Shown: positions 7,866 to 16,511 of the stretch, in pieces
Layout: the number at the start of each line of letters is the position of its first letter
Numbering within the stretch: the stretch's first letter is position 1
Assembly (NCBI GenBank): GCA_900540475.1
Contig: UQGG01000069.1
Span: 1-31,191, forward strand
DNA: 31,191 nt
Direction of reading: 5' to 3'
Source: an uncultured Robinsoniella sp.
Lineage (GTDB): Bacteria; Bacillota; Clostridia; Lachnospirales; Lachnospiraceae
Made by a program: the position numbers and the translations under genes
The notes under the pieces: model-generated
What the model was told of the DNA's origin: nothing
Seen by the model: the letters and a program-made list of their open reading frames with translations, nothing else
The model's database searches: none

Positions 7866-8429
7866 ATGGATAAAATTATTTTAGGATTATTAATGATGCG
7901 GGATATGACCGGATATGAGATGAGAAGCCGAATCAAAAATCATTTTTCACTTATGTGCTCAGACAGTGCGGGAAGCCTTCAGGCTGCACTGCAGAAATTA
8001 TTGACAGCCGGAATGATTACCAGTGAGGAATATGTTGAAAACGGAGTAAATAAAAAAATGTATTCCATTACAGATAAAGGGCGCAGTGCATTTTATGACT
8101 GGGAAGAACAGCCAATGAACCACAAAAAGGCCAAGAACATGGAACTTGCAAAGCTATTTTTCCTGGGACAGGTGGACAAGGAAAAGAGAGCCCCATTACT
8201 GAACACCTATCTGGAGCAGATAACCCAGGAGCAGCAGTCACTGGTTAAATTAAAAGAAAACATTATGCAATCCATTGGACCCCAGCTGGAGCAATATACA
8301 GAGGATCAGGGGGCAATGGACCGGTTTCAATATCAGATAGCGACTTTAGATTATGGGATAGCGGTATTTAACTTTGAGATTCAGTGGTACCGGCAGTTTT
8401 TAAAAGGCATAGAGGAGAACAAATATTGA
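7866..8429 (+). CDS. PadR family transcriptional regulator
   Basis: Winged-helix DNA-binding repressor. In the 187-aa product the N-terminal domain opens DKIILGLLMMRDMTGYEM, the classic PadR start. A recognition region follows (SLQAALQKLLTAGMITSEE), then the wing (NGVNKKMYSITDKGRSAFYDW). The C-terminal half is a helical, partly coiled-coil dimerisation domain (about 95-187), matching the PadR-C/AphA-like (Vir) layout. The ribosome binding site AAGGAGG lies about 12 nt before ATG. The stop overlaps the TTG start of the next gene. A perfect inverted repeat sits at its promoter. The inducer is unknown; PadR proteins often control membrane or stress functions, which fits the membrane protein encoded next. 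Confidence 0.92.
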   Translation: MDKIILGLLMMRDMTGYEMRSRIKNHFSLMCSDSAGSLQAALQKLLTAGMITSEEYVENGVNKKMYSITDKGRSAFYDWEEQPMNHKKAKNMELAKLFFLGQVDKEKRAPLLNTYLEQITQEQQSLVKLKENIMQSIGPQLEQYTEDQGAMDRFQYQIATLDYGIAVFNFEIQWYRQFLKGIEENKY

Positions 8430-9463
8430 ACGGCATACAAATACGGAAAATGGAAAAAGAAGAGGCGGAACTAGTATGGAAAATCGGCAGGCAAAGTTTT
8501 GGAATCGTGGAAGGCCTCGCTTTTCAAAAACCGCAAAATGCATTTCTAGCTATTGTCGATAACAAGATTGCCGGCATGGCTTCCTATAAAATATTTCCGG
8601 CTAAAAATAATCAGAAAATAGGGTATGTGGAAACCTGTTTTGTAAAAAAAGAATATGCCGGAAAGGGAGTAGGAACCCAGCTTTATCAAAAGGCAACGCA
8701 GTTTTTAAAAGAACAGGGATGTGAGACGGCGGCTGCCACTGTAAAAGATGACAACGTAGCCTCCTGGAAGCTATTTGAAAACAATGGCTATCATATAACG
8801 GGGTATATGCAAATGCTGAAGCACTATGGGATCACCGGCACAATACGCCTGTGGTTTCAAAGTACCCTCGCCATCGCAACCGGATTTGATATTTGGACTA
8901 CGATACCTGCAAAAAGAAGCTCTGTTTCTATGCAGATTGTCCTTTTTGCACTTTTAAATCTGCTGATTTTATTACCGTCTTTATTATTTGGGGGTGGAAT
9001 TATAGATTTGGGAGTAAAAGCAGCAGCAGTTACCGTTTTACTGGCATCTTCTTTGGCTGGAGGACTGTTATTTGTTTTACTGTCACGGGAAAAATGGCAT
9101 TTCCGAGTGACCAGAGGCGGACTTTTGATTTCAGTGCTTGTCACGGGACTGGGCGGTTATTGGCCAATGGCAGGTCGTTTTTATCCTGAGAAATACCATC
9201 GTACTTCTAAGTTTTCCAGAAGTATGGGATTGGAGGGTCTGTTTGAATGGCTGGCAATACTACTGCTGGTTGGGGTAGGAGCAGCATGGCAGGATCAATC
9301 CGTATTCTGGCAGGAAGTATGCGCTCTGGGAACAACGATTCTCTTGCTTCATTCTCTTCCGATGTATCCTTTTGCATGTTTTGGAGGGAATCGGATATGG
9401 AAATATAGTAAGATCTTGTCGGTGGGGACGATGATTATTTCTGGGGTGGGGATATTAATATAA
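8426..9463 (+). CDS. GNAT acetyltransferase fused to a membrane domain resembling a degenerate site-2 protease
   Basis: A two-part 345-aa protein. Residues about 1-135 form a GNAT N-acetyltransferase, with the acetyl-CoA loop at 74-86 (KKEYAGKGVGTQL) and the closing motif NVASWKLFENNGY at 110-122. From about 170 onward there are five or six hydrophobic segments. To my eye their order resembles the M50/S2P fold: a first helix pair, a GGYWPMAGRFYP segment, and a late PFACFGGNRIWK at 315-326 in the place of the NPxxxLDG-type motif. The zinc-binding HExxH is absent and the LDG aspartate is not kept, so no protease activity is predicted. The start is taken as TTG 8426, seven nt after GAGGAG and overlapping the padR stop. 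Substrate unknown; the S2P relation is inference. Confidence 0.72.
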   Translation: MNGIQIRKMEKEEAELVWKIGRQSFGIVEGLAFQKPQNAFLAIVDNKIAGMASYKIFPAKNNQKIGYVETCFVKKEYAGKGVGTQLYQKATQFLKEQGCETAAATVKDDNVASWKLFENNGYHITGYMQMLKHYGITGTIRLWFQSTLAIATGFDIWTTIPAKRSSVSMQIVLFALLNLLILLPSLLFGGGIIDLGVKAAAVTVLLASSLAGGLLFVLLSREKWHFRVTRGGLLISVLVTGLGGYWPMAGRFYPEKYHRTSKFSRSMGLEGLFEWLAILLLVGVGAAWQDQSVFWQEVCALGTTILLLHSLPMYPFACFGGNRIWKYSKILSVGTMIISGVGILI

Positions 9464-9506
9464 AAATAGCTGGCAGTTAGAATGATTCTGACTGCCAGCT
9501 ATTTTT
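9462..9506 (+). terminator. Intrinsic terminator after the padR-GNAT operon
   Basis: AAAAATAGCTGGCAGT pairs perfectly with ACTGCCAGCTATTTTT around a 13-nt loop (TAGAATGATTCTG), and the descending arm ends in a T-run. It begins at the stop codon of the GNAT gene. Confidence 0.92.
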
Positions 9507-9584
9507 ATATTGTTAAATGAATGGAATAAGCATGGTAAAAATAACCATTAGCCTAAAGTATACTATTGAAATACAATTAATGGT

Positions 9585-9650
9585 GTGCTGAAAATTACAG
9601 TATTGTGTGTTTGTTTATCCATATAATTTACCGGCACAAGCTGTTATGAT
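9585..9650 (+). promoter_or_regulatory. Promoter region of response regulator 1 with a shared upstream motif
   Basis: A -10 candidate TATGAT lies at 9645-9650 with no recognisable -35 at 17 nt. Upstream lie GTGCTGAAAA (9585-9594) and TGTGTGTTTGTTTATCCATA (9604-9623), which recur almost unchanged before the binding-protein gene at 13252-13292. A weak -35 with a conserved upstream box suggests activator-dependent transcription, probably by the AraC-type regulator itself. Confidence 0.5.
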
Positions 9651-9679
9651 AGAGAAGAAAAAGTTAAGAGAGGCTGTAT

Positions 9680-11140
9680 ATGTATAAAATAATTATTGCA
9701 GAAGATGAACCATTAGCACTTCGTACTCTGAAAAATATGATTGACCGCCATTATCCGGATATGCAGGTGGTGGGAGAGGCACGGTCTGGTGAAGAGGCAC
9801 TTTCTTTAATTGAAGAAAAATGCCCGGATATGGTATTTTCAGATATTCGAATGCCGGTTATGGATGGTATTGAGCTCATTCGGCAGATCAGGGCGCGCAA
9901 TCTGGATATAGAACTTGTCATTATCAGCGGATATCAGGATTTTCAGTTTGCCCAGAGTGCGATTCGCTATGGTGTCGTAGAGTATTTATTAAAACCAATC
10001 AGTTTAAACAAGATAAATACGCTCATGGATAAACTAAGAGATACGTTAAATGAAAAGTACCAAAAGAAACAGTACGATTGTTTTCGGAATTTAATTGTAA
10101 AAAATGATTACATAGTTTCGGATATAAACAGATATTTAATGAATGACAGGTTTTACATAGGGGTAATTCGTAAAAAAGGTATTCCATTTCGCTATGGCAT
10201 GCAGATAAATGAACTGGAAATAAATTTTGATATGAATACCGGGGGACATTATTGGGTATTGGCATGCAGAGATGAATCCGAGGTTATTTTGATTGCAGAC
10301 AGGGATATCGTTACAAAAATGAAAGAGTTTACCCGGGTCTGGTGCGGGGGAGAATACTACACTGCTGTTTATTCAGCAAAAAAAATCATGCTTCAGGACT
10401 TTGCAGATACGGTACATAATCTGATAAAAGAAATAAATGCAAGAATAATAGTATCAAAAACAGTATTTATTGAGATCAGCAGTTTAGAGTCTCAGGAAGA
10501 TCTGGCAGTAGTCCTCTCAGACACAGTGGTTGATCAGATGACTCATTATATTAAGGATTATAAGGTTGAGGAACTGAAAAGAGCTACAATCAGGTTATTC
10601 AGTGAGTGGGAAAGAAATGAATGTCCCCTTATTCATGTAGAGAAAAGCCTGCGGACAATTCTTTATTTTGCGTCCAAATATATCCATACAGATACCCTGG
10701 AAGACAGTATGCTGCTGGAAGAGGCGGTTTGTTATGCCAACAATATGGGGGAATTAATGGAGAGTTTCTGGTTCATTCTGCATAGGAGTATCTCCCAGGG
10801 AAAGCCGGAAACAGAAAAAACAGGTAAAGAAATCTTTCTGGATTCCATAGAAGATTATCTGAATAATCATATAAATGAAGTTCTGAGCATGGAGATGGTC
10901 TGTGATTACTTTGGAATTTCACAGACATATTTTAGCAGACTGTTCCGAACTTATAAGAAAACTTCATTTAAAGAATATTTTATGAAGATGAAAATAGATA
11001 AAGCAAAGGAGGTCATGCGTGCACAACCTGATTTACGGTTATGGGAAATTGCTAAATTGGTAGGATATGAAGATGCAGCTTACTTTAGCCGTGTGTTTAA
11101 AAATATTACAGGAGAACTTCCTGATTTTCAAAGAAAATAA
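9680..11140 (+). CDS. Response regulator with AraC-type DNA-binding domain (YesN-like)
   Basis: Activator half of a two-component system controlling sugar uptake. The 486-aa product begins with a receiver domain of about 120 residues: acidic pocket EDE at 8-10, phospho-acceptor Asp55 in VFSDIRMP, switch Ser83 and Lys105 in YLLKP. A middle region of about 260 residues has no recognised motif. The C-terminal AraC/XylS domain (about 390-486) has two helix-turn-helices, around SMEMVCDYFGISQTYFSRLF and LWEIAKLVGYEDAAYFSRVF. The likely partner is the YesM-type kinase at 16512-18302, at the far end of the same locus. The hydrolase gene follows after a 26-nt gap with its own ribosome binding site. 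Confidence 0.93.
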   Translation: MYKIIIAEDEPLALRTLKNMIDRHYPDMQVVGEARSGEEALSLIEEKCPDMVFSDIRMPVMDGIELIRQIRARNLDIELVIISGYQDFQFAQSAIRYGVVEYLLKPISLNKINTLMDKLRDTLNEKYQKKQYDCFRNLIVKNDYIVSDINRYLMNDRFYIGVIRKKGIPFRYGMQINELEINFDMNTGGHYWVLACRDESEVILIADRDIVTKMKEFTRVWCGGEYYTAVYSAKKIMLQDFADTVHNLIKEINARIIVSKTVFIEISSLESQEDLAVVLSDTVVDQMTHYIKDYKVEELKRATIRLFSEWERNECPLIHVEKSLRTILYFASKYIHTDTLEDSMLLEEAVCYANNMGELMESFWFILHRSISQGKPETEKTGKEIFLDSIEDYLNNHINEVLSMEMVCDYFGISQTYFSRLFRTYKKTSFKEYFMKMKIDKAKEVMRAQPDLRLWEIAKLVGYEDAAYFSRVFKNITGELPDFQRK

Positions 11141-11166
11141 AATTAATTATGGGGAGGATAATAGAG

Positions 11167-13248
11167 ATGCTGACAGGTGCAGAATGGATTTGGGAAGAGA
11201 ATAATCGCCTGGATAATGACTGGGTATATTTTAAAAAGGTTTTTGAGGTGGAAAAAGAAGGTAATTATATTCTTTGTATATCAGCAGATACCAGATATTT
11301 CTTATCTATAAACCGGAAGTTATGCGTACTGGATGGAGGACTGTTCCGGGACGCATACGGGGAAAACAGTGGATATGTGGATAAGGTTGTCATTTCGGAT
11401 TTTATAAAAGCAGGGCAGAATGTTATGGAAGTTCTTGTATGGCATTATGGGAACGGAGGAAGGAACAATGTGCCTCTTAAATCGGCAGGTCTGATATTTG
11501 CGTGTGAAGAGTTGGGCATATACAGTGACTCCGCAACGAAGTGTCTGCGTCATCCTGGTTTCTTTGAGACAGCCCTGCCGGAACCATCCTATTTATACGG
11601 AGGTTTCAATATTGGATATAATGCAAATGATGAAATCAATGATGAAATGCTTAAAGATGCCGTTACCCACTGTAGGGAAGATTTTGGGAGTCTTTATGAG
11701 CGTCCGGTACCTCTGTTTACTTTTTCACCTGTCATTTCCGTAGATTATAGGAAAACAGATGGCAGATATGTCGTAAAGCTTCCTACAGCCCTGCATGTTA
11801 TGGCTTATATGGAGGTGGAAGCAGAGGGGAACGAAACCATAGAGATCAGAAATGACCGTTATACAGTAAATGGAGGACCTGGCGATGAGATGCATCAATA
11901 TGCCGGACACAGGACGGAATACATATGCAAAAAGGGTTTTAATCAATACTTAAATTATGATTATATGGCTTGTGAGGAACTTCATTTTTATATCCCGGAT
12001 AGTGTTGCCATTATAAGGCTTGGATACCGTATCTGTGAGTATGATACGGAATTAATGAGTCTCATGCACACCGATAATGAGGAAGTCAACATCTTAATTA
12101 AAAAATGTGCCAGAACATTAAAATTTTGTATGAGGGATAATTTTATGGACTGTCCTGACCGGGAGCGGGGACAATGGATCGGGGATGTCTCCGTTCAGGC
12201 ACCTCAGATCTTTTATACATTGGATCAGAATGCGGTTTTACTGCTTAAGAAAGCGATACATAACTTCATATCATTAAGAAAAGGGGATTGTCTTGTCGGT
12301 AATGTACCAGGAATCAATTTTAGCGAACTTCCCTCACAAAGTTTAAATGCAATCAGTGAATTAGGGATGATATCCGCCTACTATGAATTCACCGGGGATG
12401 CAGAGATTCTGGAAATGGCTTTTGAGCCTATGGTTCGTTACCTCAGGCTGTGGAGCATGAATGAAGAGGGGCTCATAGAGAGCAGATCTGGTGACTGGTA
12501 TTGGTTTGACCATCTGTATAACCAGGATAAGACTGTGCTGGAAAATACCTGGTATTATATGGCGCTTTCATTTGCAAAACGTGCGGGGGAATGCCTGCTC
12601 AGATTGGAGCACCATGATTTTCTTACAAATCGTATGGCATCCATGGAGCATAAATTTGAAGAGCATTTTTGGAAAGGCAATTATTACGGATCGGGTGAAA
12701 TCGTAGATGAAAGAGCAAATGCATTGGCAGTTCTGAGCGGATTAGCTAAGGAGGAGCACTTTGAGGATATTAAAAAAATTCTGATAACAACTTATAATTG
12801 CACCCCTTATATGGAGGTGTATGTAAGTGAAGCACTTTTTAAGATGGGATATACCAGGAGTGCGTTTAACAGAATTATGAACAGATACATGCCTCTGATT
12901 CGAAATGAAAATGCAACCTTGTGGGAAGATTTTGCGATTCTGGGTACCAGAAACCATGCATGGAGCGGTGGTCCTTTGACGCTGTTTTATCGGTATTTGG
13001 CAGGTGTCAGGATTGATTGCGGTGAAAAGGCCGTTATTTTGTGTCCCGACTTTACCATACTCAGGGAACAGGAATACTCCATGCAGGTTGCCGGTGGAAT
13101 TCTGCAGGTTGCAATGAAATGCGAAGAAAATGCGCTTCAGATAAAGATAGATAATAAAACCCCATATCAGGTTCGGTTAGAAAAAGTAAACTTACCGGAA
13201 GGGATGGAAGCAGGAGATATTCTTCGTCAATTGCCAATGGAATTTTAA
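11167..13248 (+). CDS. GH78 family alpha-L-rhamnosidase-like glycoside hydrolase
   Basis: Predicted cytoplasmic inverting hydrolase that removes terminal alpha-L-rhamnose or a related sugar. In the 693-aa product an N-terminal beta-sandwich half (about 1-290) leads to a six-hairpin catalytic barrel. The motif DCPDRERGQWIGD (from residue 328) keeps the three acidic positions known from the Bacillus RhaB structure at spacing D-x4-E-x6-D (Asp328, Glu333, Asp340). A further Glu587 sits in NATLWEDF, followed by NHAWSGGP. There is no signal peptide, and it is shorter than the typical 900 or more residues. Start ATG 11167 is used because GGGGAGG lies inside the longer frame from 11149. Its place between regulator and importer suggests it cleaves imported oligosaccharides. 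The exact sugar is not proven. Confidence 0.85.
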   Translation: MLTGAEWIWEENNRLDNDWVYFKKVFEVEKEGNYILCISADTRYFLSINRKLCVLDGGLFRDAYGENSGYVDKVVISDFIKAGQNVMEVLVWHYGNGGRNNVPLKSAGLIFACEELGIYSDSATKCLRHPGFFETALPEPSYLYGGFNIGYNANDEINDEMLKDAVTHCREDFGSLYERPVPLFTFSPVISVDYRKTDGRYVVKLPTALHVMAYMEVEAEGNETIEIRNDRYTVNGGPGDEMHQYAGHRTEYICKKGFNQYLNYDYMACEELHFYIPDSVAIIRLGYRICEYDTELMSLMHTDNEEVNILIKKCARTLKFCMRDNFMDCPDRERGQWIGDVSVQAPQIFYTLDQNAVLLLKKAIHNFISLRKGDCLVGNVPGINFSELPSQSLNAISELGMISAYYEFTGDAEILEMAFEPMVRYLRLWSMNEEGLIESRSGDWYWFDHLYNQDKTVLENTWYYMALSFAKRAGECLLRLEHHDFLTNRMASMEHKFEEHFWKGNYYGSGEIVDERANALAVLSGLAKEEHFEDIKKILITTYNCTPYMEVYVSEALFKMGYTRSAFNRIMNRYMPLIRNENATLWEDFAILGTRNHAWSGGPLTLFYRYLAGVRIDCGEKAVILCPDFTILREQEYSMQVAGGILQVAMKCEENALQIKIDNKTPYQVRLEKVNLPEGMEAGDILRQLPMEF

Positions 13249-13251
13249 AGA

Positions 13252-13320
13252 GTGCTGAAAAATCCTGTTTGCTGTGTGAGTTTGTCTATACAATTGATTT
13301 TACAGTCATGTTAGTATACT
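13252..13320 (+). promoter_or_regulatory. Promoter region of binding protein 1, sharing a motif with the response regulator promoter
   Basis: GTGCTGAAAAAT (13252-13263) and TGTGTGAGTTTGTCTATACA (13273-13292) repeat the elements upstream of the response regulator, with a 2-nt spacing change. The -10 candidates TAGTAT (13312-13317) and TATACT (13315-13320) overlap. The binding-protein gene therefore probably has its own, co-regulated promoter. Confidence 0.5.
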
Positions 13321-13350
13321 TTTACAAACAATCGTTAGGAGGAAAAGAAT

Positions 13351-14736
13351 ATGATGAAGAGAAGAAAAGGGATAGCATTAATAGTAAGTGCAGCGATGCT
13401 TATGATGTCGCTTGCCGGATGCGGCGGTGGTACCGGTGGAGAAACAAATGCAGCAAAAGGTACGGATACCGGTACATCAGCAGCCGGGACATCTGAAGCC
13501 ACAGATACCACAGATACACAGGGGGAAGATAGTAATGAACAGCAGACGGTTACTTTATTGATGGATCGTGAGACTCCTCACGAGGGGCTAAACGCAGTCA
13601 TCGCTGCTATAGAAGAAAAGTATAATATTGTGACCGAAGTGGAAGATATACCAAGTGGAACAGAGGGGCAAAATATAAGGCAGACCAGATTTGCCACAGG
13701 AGATATGTCCGATATTACTTTTTTTAATTCCGGTTCCTTATTAACCACGATGGATCCTGCTAAAAACTTTCTGGATCTTACAAATGAATCATATATCAGT
13801 AACATAGATGAAAGTTATCTAAAGACTGTGACGGTAGAGGGAAAGATCTATGGTGTACCGGCGAACTCCACACAGGCGGGAGCATGGATGTATAATAAAA
13901 AAGTTTATGAAGAACTGGGACTTACCGTGCCAAAGACCTGGGATGAACTACTGGCAAACTGTGAAAAGATTAAAGAAGCAGGCAAGACACCTGTAATCGG
14001 AGCATATGCAAGTCCCGGATGGGCTCAGCTGGTCCTGCTCTCTGACTTTTACAATGTGCAGGCACAAATGCCGGATTTTGCAGCAAAGTATTCTGCTAAT
14101 AAAGCAAACTTTGCAGAAACACCGATTGCATTAAGAGGTTTTGAGAAACTTTATGAAATTGGGGAAAAGGGATATTTCAATGAGGACTTTCTGGCTGCAA
14201 CGCCGGAAGATGCTTATAAAATGCTGGCAGAGGGCAGCGGTGTCATGTTCCCTATGCTGTCAGGGGCCCTGGCGTCTATTGCAGCATCTTATCCTGACCA
14301 GATAAATGATATCGGTATGTTTGCACAGCCGGGAGATTCAGCTGAGCCAAATGGTCTTACTGTATGGCAGCCGAATGCTTATTATATCAACAAAAACGCC
14401 GAAAATCTGGACGCAGCAAAGAAATGGATTGAATTTTTTGTATCAAAAGAAGGGGTAGAAATATTTGCAAAAGCAGAGAAACCTTTAGGTCCTTATGTTG
14501 TAAAAGGTGTTGAATTACCAGATGACGTCTATCCTGCAGTAAAAGATCTGCTTCCTTATTTTGAATCCGGGAAAATTGCTTCTGCGCTGGAATTTGAGTC
14601 GCCTGTAAAAGGACCTAATCTGCCGCAGATATGTGTAGAGTGTGCAAGCAATATGACAGATGCAAAGAAATGTGCAGAAACTTATGATCAGGACGTAATC
14701 AAACAGGCAAAGCAGTTGGGACTTGAAGGCTGGTAA
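13351..14736 (+). CDS. Sugar ABC transporter substrate-binding lipoprotein (locus 1)
   Basis: Extracellular solute-binding protein of the carbohydrate (CUT1, family 1) class, anchored to the outer face of the membrane. The 461-aa product starts with a lipoprotein signal; the lipobox is LAGC with Cys24 as the lipidated residue. A Gly/Thr/Ser-rich linker (about 25-65) precedes the two-lobe binding domain, which contains the family-typical VPKTWDELLANCEKIKEAG and later GMFAQPGD and KWIEFFVSKEG. The ribosome binding site AGGAGG lies eight nt before the ATG pair. It is closely paralogous to the locus 3 protein (compare FNSGSLLTTMDP with YNTGSLLSSLNP). A terminator-like hairpin separates it from the permeases. 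The ligand is unknown. Confidence 0.94.
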   Translation: MMKRRKGIALIVSAAMLMMSLAGCGGGTGGETNAAKGTDTGTSAAGTSEATDTTDTQGEDSNEQQTVTLLMDRETPHEGLNAVIAAIEEKYNIVTEVEDIPSGTEGQNIRQTRFATGDMSDITFFNSGSLLTTMDPAKNFLDLTNESYISNIDESYLKTVTVEGKIYGVPANSTQAGAWMYNKKVYEELGLTVPKTWDELLANCEKIKEAGKTPVIGAYASPGWAQLVLLSDFYNVQAQMPDFAAKYSANKANFAETPIALRGFEKLYEIGEKGYFNEDFLAATPEDAYKMLAEGSGVMFPMLSGALASIAASYPDQINDIGMFAQPGDSAEPNGLTVWQPNAYYINKNAENLDAAKKWIEFFVSKEGVEIFAKAEKPLGPYVVKGVELPDDVYPAVKDLLPYFESGKIASALEFESPVKGPNLPQICVECASNMTDAKKCAETYDQDVIKQAKQLGLEGW

Positions 14737-14748
14737 AAATTATTTAAG

Positions 14749-14780
14749 CAGGTCTGCAGATGTCTTGCAGATCTGTTTTT
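14749..14780 (+). terminator. Terminator-like hairpin between binding protein 1 and its permeases
   Basis: CAGGTCTGCA pairs with TGCAGATCTG (one G-U pair) around a 7-nt loop and is followed by TTTTTAT. It lies just after the binding-protein stop and before the permease start, so it probably causes partial termination and a surplus of binding protein over permease. Confidence 0.75.
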
Positions 14781-14802
14781 ATAAATGATGATGGAGGTAA
14801 TG

Positions 14803-15660
14803 ATGAATAAAAAATTTTACTCTTACTTATTTTTGGCACCGGCTGGGATTATTTTTGTAATCATCTTTCTGATTCCAATGCTGTCTTCCTTTTTCTTTTG
14901 TTTCACCAGGTGGACTTTAACAGAATGGCAGTTCATAGGGTTTGATAACTTTAAAACATTTTTAATGGAGCCGTCTTTATCGATTGGATTTAAGAACACA
15001 TTTATTTATGCTTTCGTAACATCTGGTTCAAAGGTTGTACTGGGACTTTTGCTGGCTAACTTTTTGTGTTCCAAGTTAAAGACCAAGAATTTTGTCAGAA
15101 CAATTGTGTATTTTCCAAATCTTATCAGCGGGTTGGCAGTGGGAATTACGTTTTTGAGTTTAATGCACCCTACACGGGGACTGATTAATCAGGCTTTAAA
15201 TGCTTTGCATCTTCCGTCGGTTGACTGGTTGGGGAACCCGGGACTGGCACTTCTATCCGTAGCTTTTGTGGATGTATGGAAAGGGGTTGGAGTTGCAACA
15301 GTTATCTATATATCGGGAATTATGGCAATACCCCAGGAATACAATGAAGCACTTATGGCAGACGGTGGTAATGCATGGGATAAATTCTGGAATATTACGG
15401 TTCCCCTGTCCTGTTCTTCCAGAAATACAGTAATCCTGTTATCTTTAATCGGAGGGCTGAAAAGTTTTGAACTAGTCTGGGCGATGACAAAGGGTGGCCC
15501 CGGATTTGCCAGTGATCAGCTTGCATCAATTATATACAAACAGTATTCCGCTGGGTTTTATGGTATATCCACTGCGGGAAATGTCATTTTATTCCTGTTA
15601 ATTTCAATTGTAATTGTTCCGTTATATATAAGCCTGACAAAAAAGGAGGTGGAATTATAG
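14803..15660 (+). CDS. Sugar ABC transporter permease, MalF/UgpA type (locus 1)
   Basis: Membrane subunit of a CUT1 carbohydrate importer. The 285-aa product has six predicted transmembrane helices starting around residue 9 (YLFLAPAGIIFVIIFLIPML). The cytoplasmic EAA loop that docks the ATPase is present but drifted, reading EALMADGGNAWDKFWNITVP instead of the EAAxxDGA consensus. The start is taken as ATG 14803 with GGAGG five nt upstream; the in-frame ATG codons from 14785 lie before or inside that site. Its stop overlaps the GTG of the next permease. It is strongly similar to the permease at 29189-30046, which has the same length (285 aa) and shares a VDWLG...WKG...GGPGFA backbone. No ATPase gene is nearby. 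Confidence 0.93.
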   Translation: MNKKFYSYLFLAPAGIIFVIIFLIPMLSSFFFCFTRWTLTEWQFIGFDNFKTFLMEPSLSIGFKNTFIYAFVTSGSKVVLGLLLANFLCSKLKTKNFVRTIVYFPNLISGLAVGITFLSLMHPTRGLINQALNALHLPSVDWLGNPGLALLSVAFVDVWKGVGVATVIYISGIMAIPQEYNEALMADGGNAWDKFWNITVPLSCSSRNTVILLSLIGGLKSFELVWAMTKGGPGFASDQLASIIYKQYSAGFYGISTAGNVILFLLISIVIVPLYISLTKKEVEL

Positions 15661-16487
15661 TGAAACGGATCCGTTGTGTATTAATAGAAGCATCGGCAGT
15701 TCTGCTGTCCCTTGTCATCTTTGGAATTCCATTTCTATTCGTGCTTCTTACATCCTTTAAGGATAAGATGGAGGCAGGAGAAATGAACATGAGTCTGCCT
15801 CAGACATTACATATCGCAGAAAATTATTTAACGGTACTGCAGACAAAGCATGGGATGATTATCCGGGGATTTTACAATAGTGCGCTGATTACTTTTTTCT
15901 CACTGGCAATCATGATAATCGTATGTTCCATGGCTGCATTTGTACTGCAGAGACGTAAAGGCAAGCCGGTAACAATCATTAATCTGCTGTTTATGCTTGG
16001 ACTCATGATGCCTCCGGCTATTGTTCCTACCATATGGGTGTTGAGCGGGCTTGGCTTGTTTAAAACACTGATTGGCATTATATTAGTAGAAGTAGCACTG
16101 TTTACACCATTTTCCATAATGGTTTACAAAGGTTACATTGCCACGATTCCAAAGGAATTAGATGAGGCAGCACTAATGGATGGATGCGGACGAATGCGGT
16201 TTTTTGTTAATATTATCTTTCCTTTATTAAAACCGGTAACATCCACTGTAATTATTCTGGTATCTGTTAATATATTTAATGACTTTGTGAATCCTTTATA
16301 CTTTTTTCCGGGGGCGAAAAATGTCACCGTGCAGACATCAATTTACAATTTTATGGGGCAGTATGCAAGTTCCTGGAACTTAGTATTTGCAGACGTTGTT
16401 TTGATTACAATTCCGCCGCTAATATTATTTCTCATATTTAATAAGAAGATAATTGGTGGAATGACGTCTGGTGCTGTCAAGGGATGA
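15660..16487 (+). CDS. Sugar ABC transporter permease, MalG/UgpE type (locus 1)
   Basis: Second membrane subunit of the locus 1 importer. The 275-aa product has six predicted helices and the EAA loop KELDEAALMDGCGRMRFFVN, which contacts the shared ATPase. It ends in the MTSGAVKG tail typical of MalG-type permeases. The start is GTG 15660, sharing a base with the preceding TAG stop and preceded by GGAGGTGG, so translation is coupled. It pairs in sequence with the permease at 30048-30878 (both contain NYFNDF/NIFNDF and the same tail). The kinase gene follows 24 nt later. Confidence 0.93.
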   Translation: MKRIRCVLIEASAVLLSLVIFGIPFLFVLLTSFKDKMEAGEMNMSLPQTLHIAENYLTVLQTKHGMIIRGFYNSALITFFSLAIMIIVCSMAAFVLQRRKGKPVTIINLLFMLGLMMPPAIVPTIWVLSGLGLFKTLIGIILVEVALFTPFSIMVYKGYIATIPKELDEAALMDGCGRMRFFVNIIFPLLKPVTSTVIILVSVNIFNDFVNPLYFFPGAKNVTVQTSIYNFMGQYASSWNLVFADVVLITIPPLILFLIFNKKIIGGMTSGAVKG

Positions 16488-16511
16488 TCAAAAGCAAAGA
16501 GGGGCAGTCGT

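Noticed and set aside
9622..9627. Perfect TATAAT upstream of response regulator 1 as the -10 box
   Set aside because: No -35-like hexamer at suitable spacing, and it lies within the shared motif; TATGAT at 9645 is better placed, though not proven.
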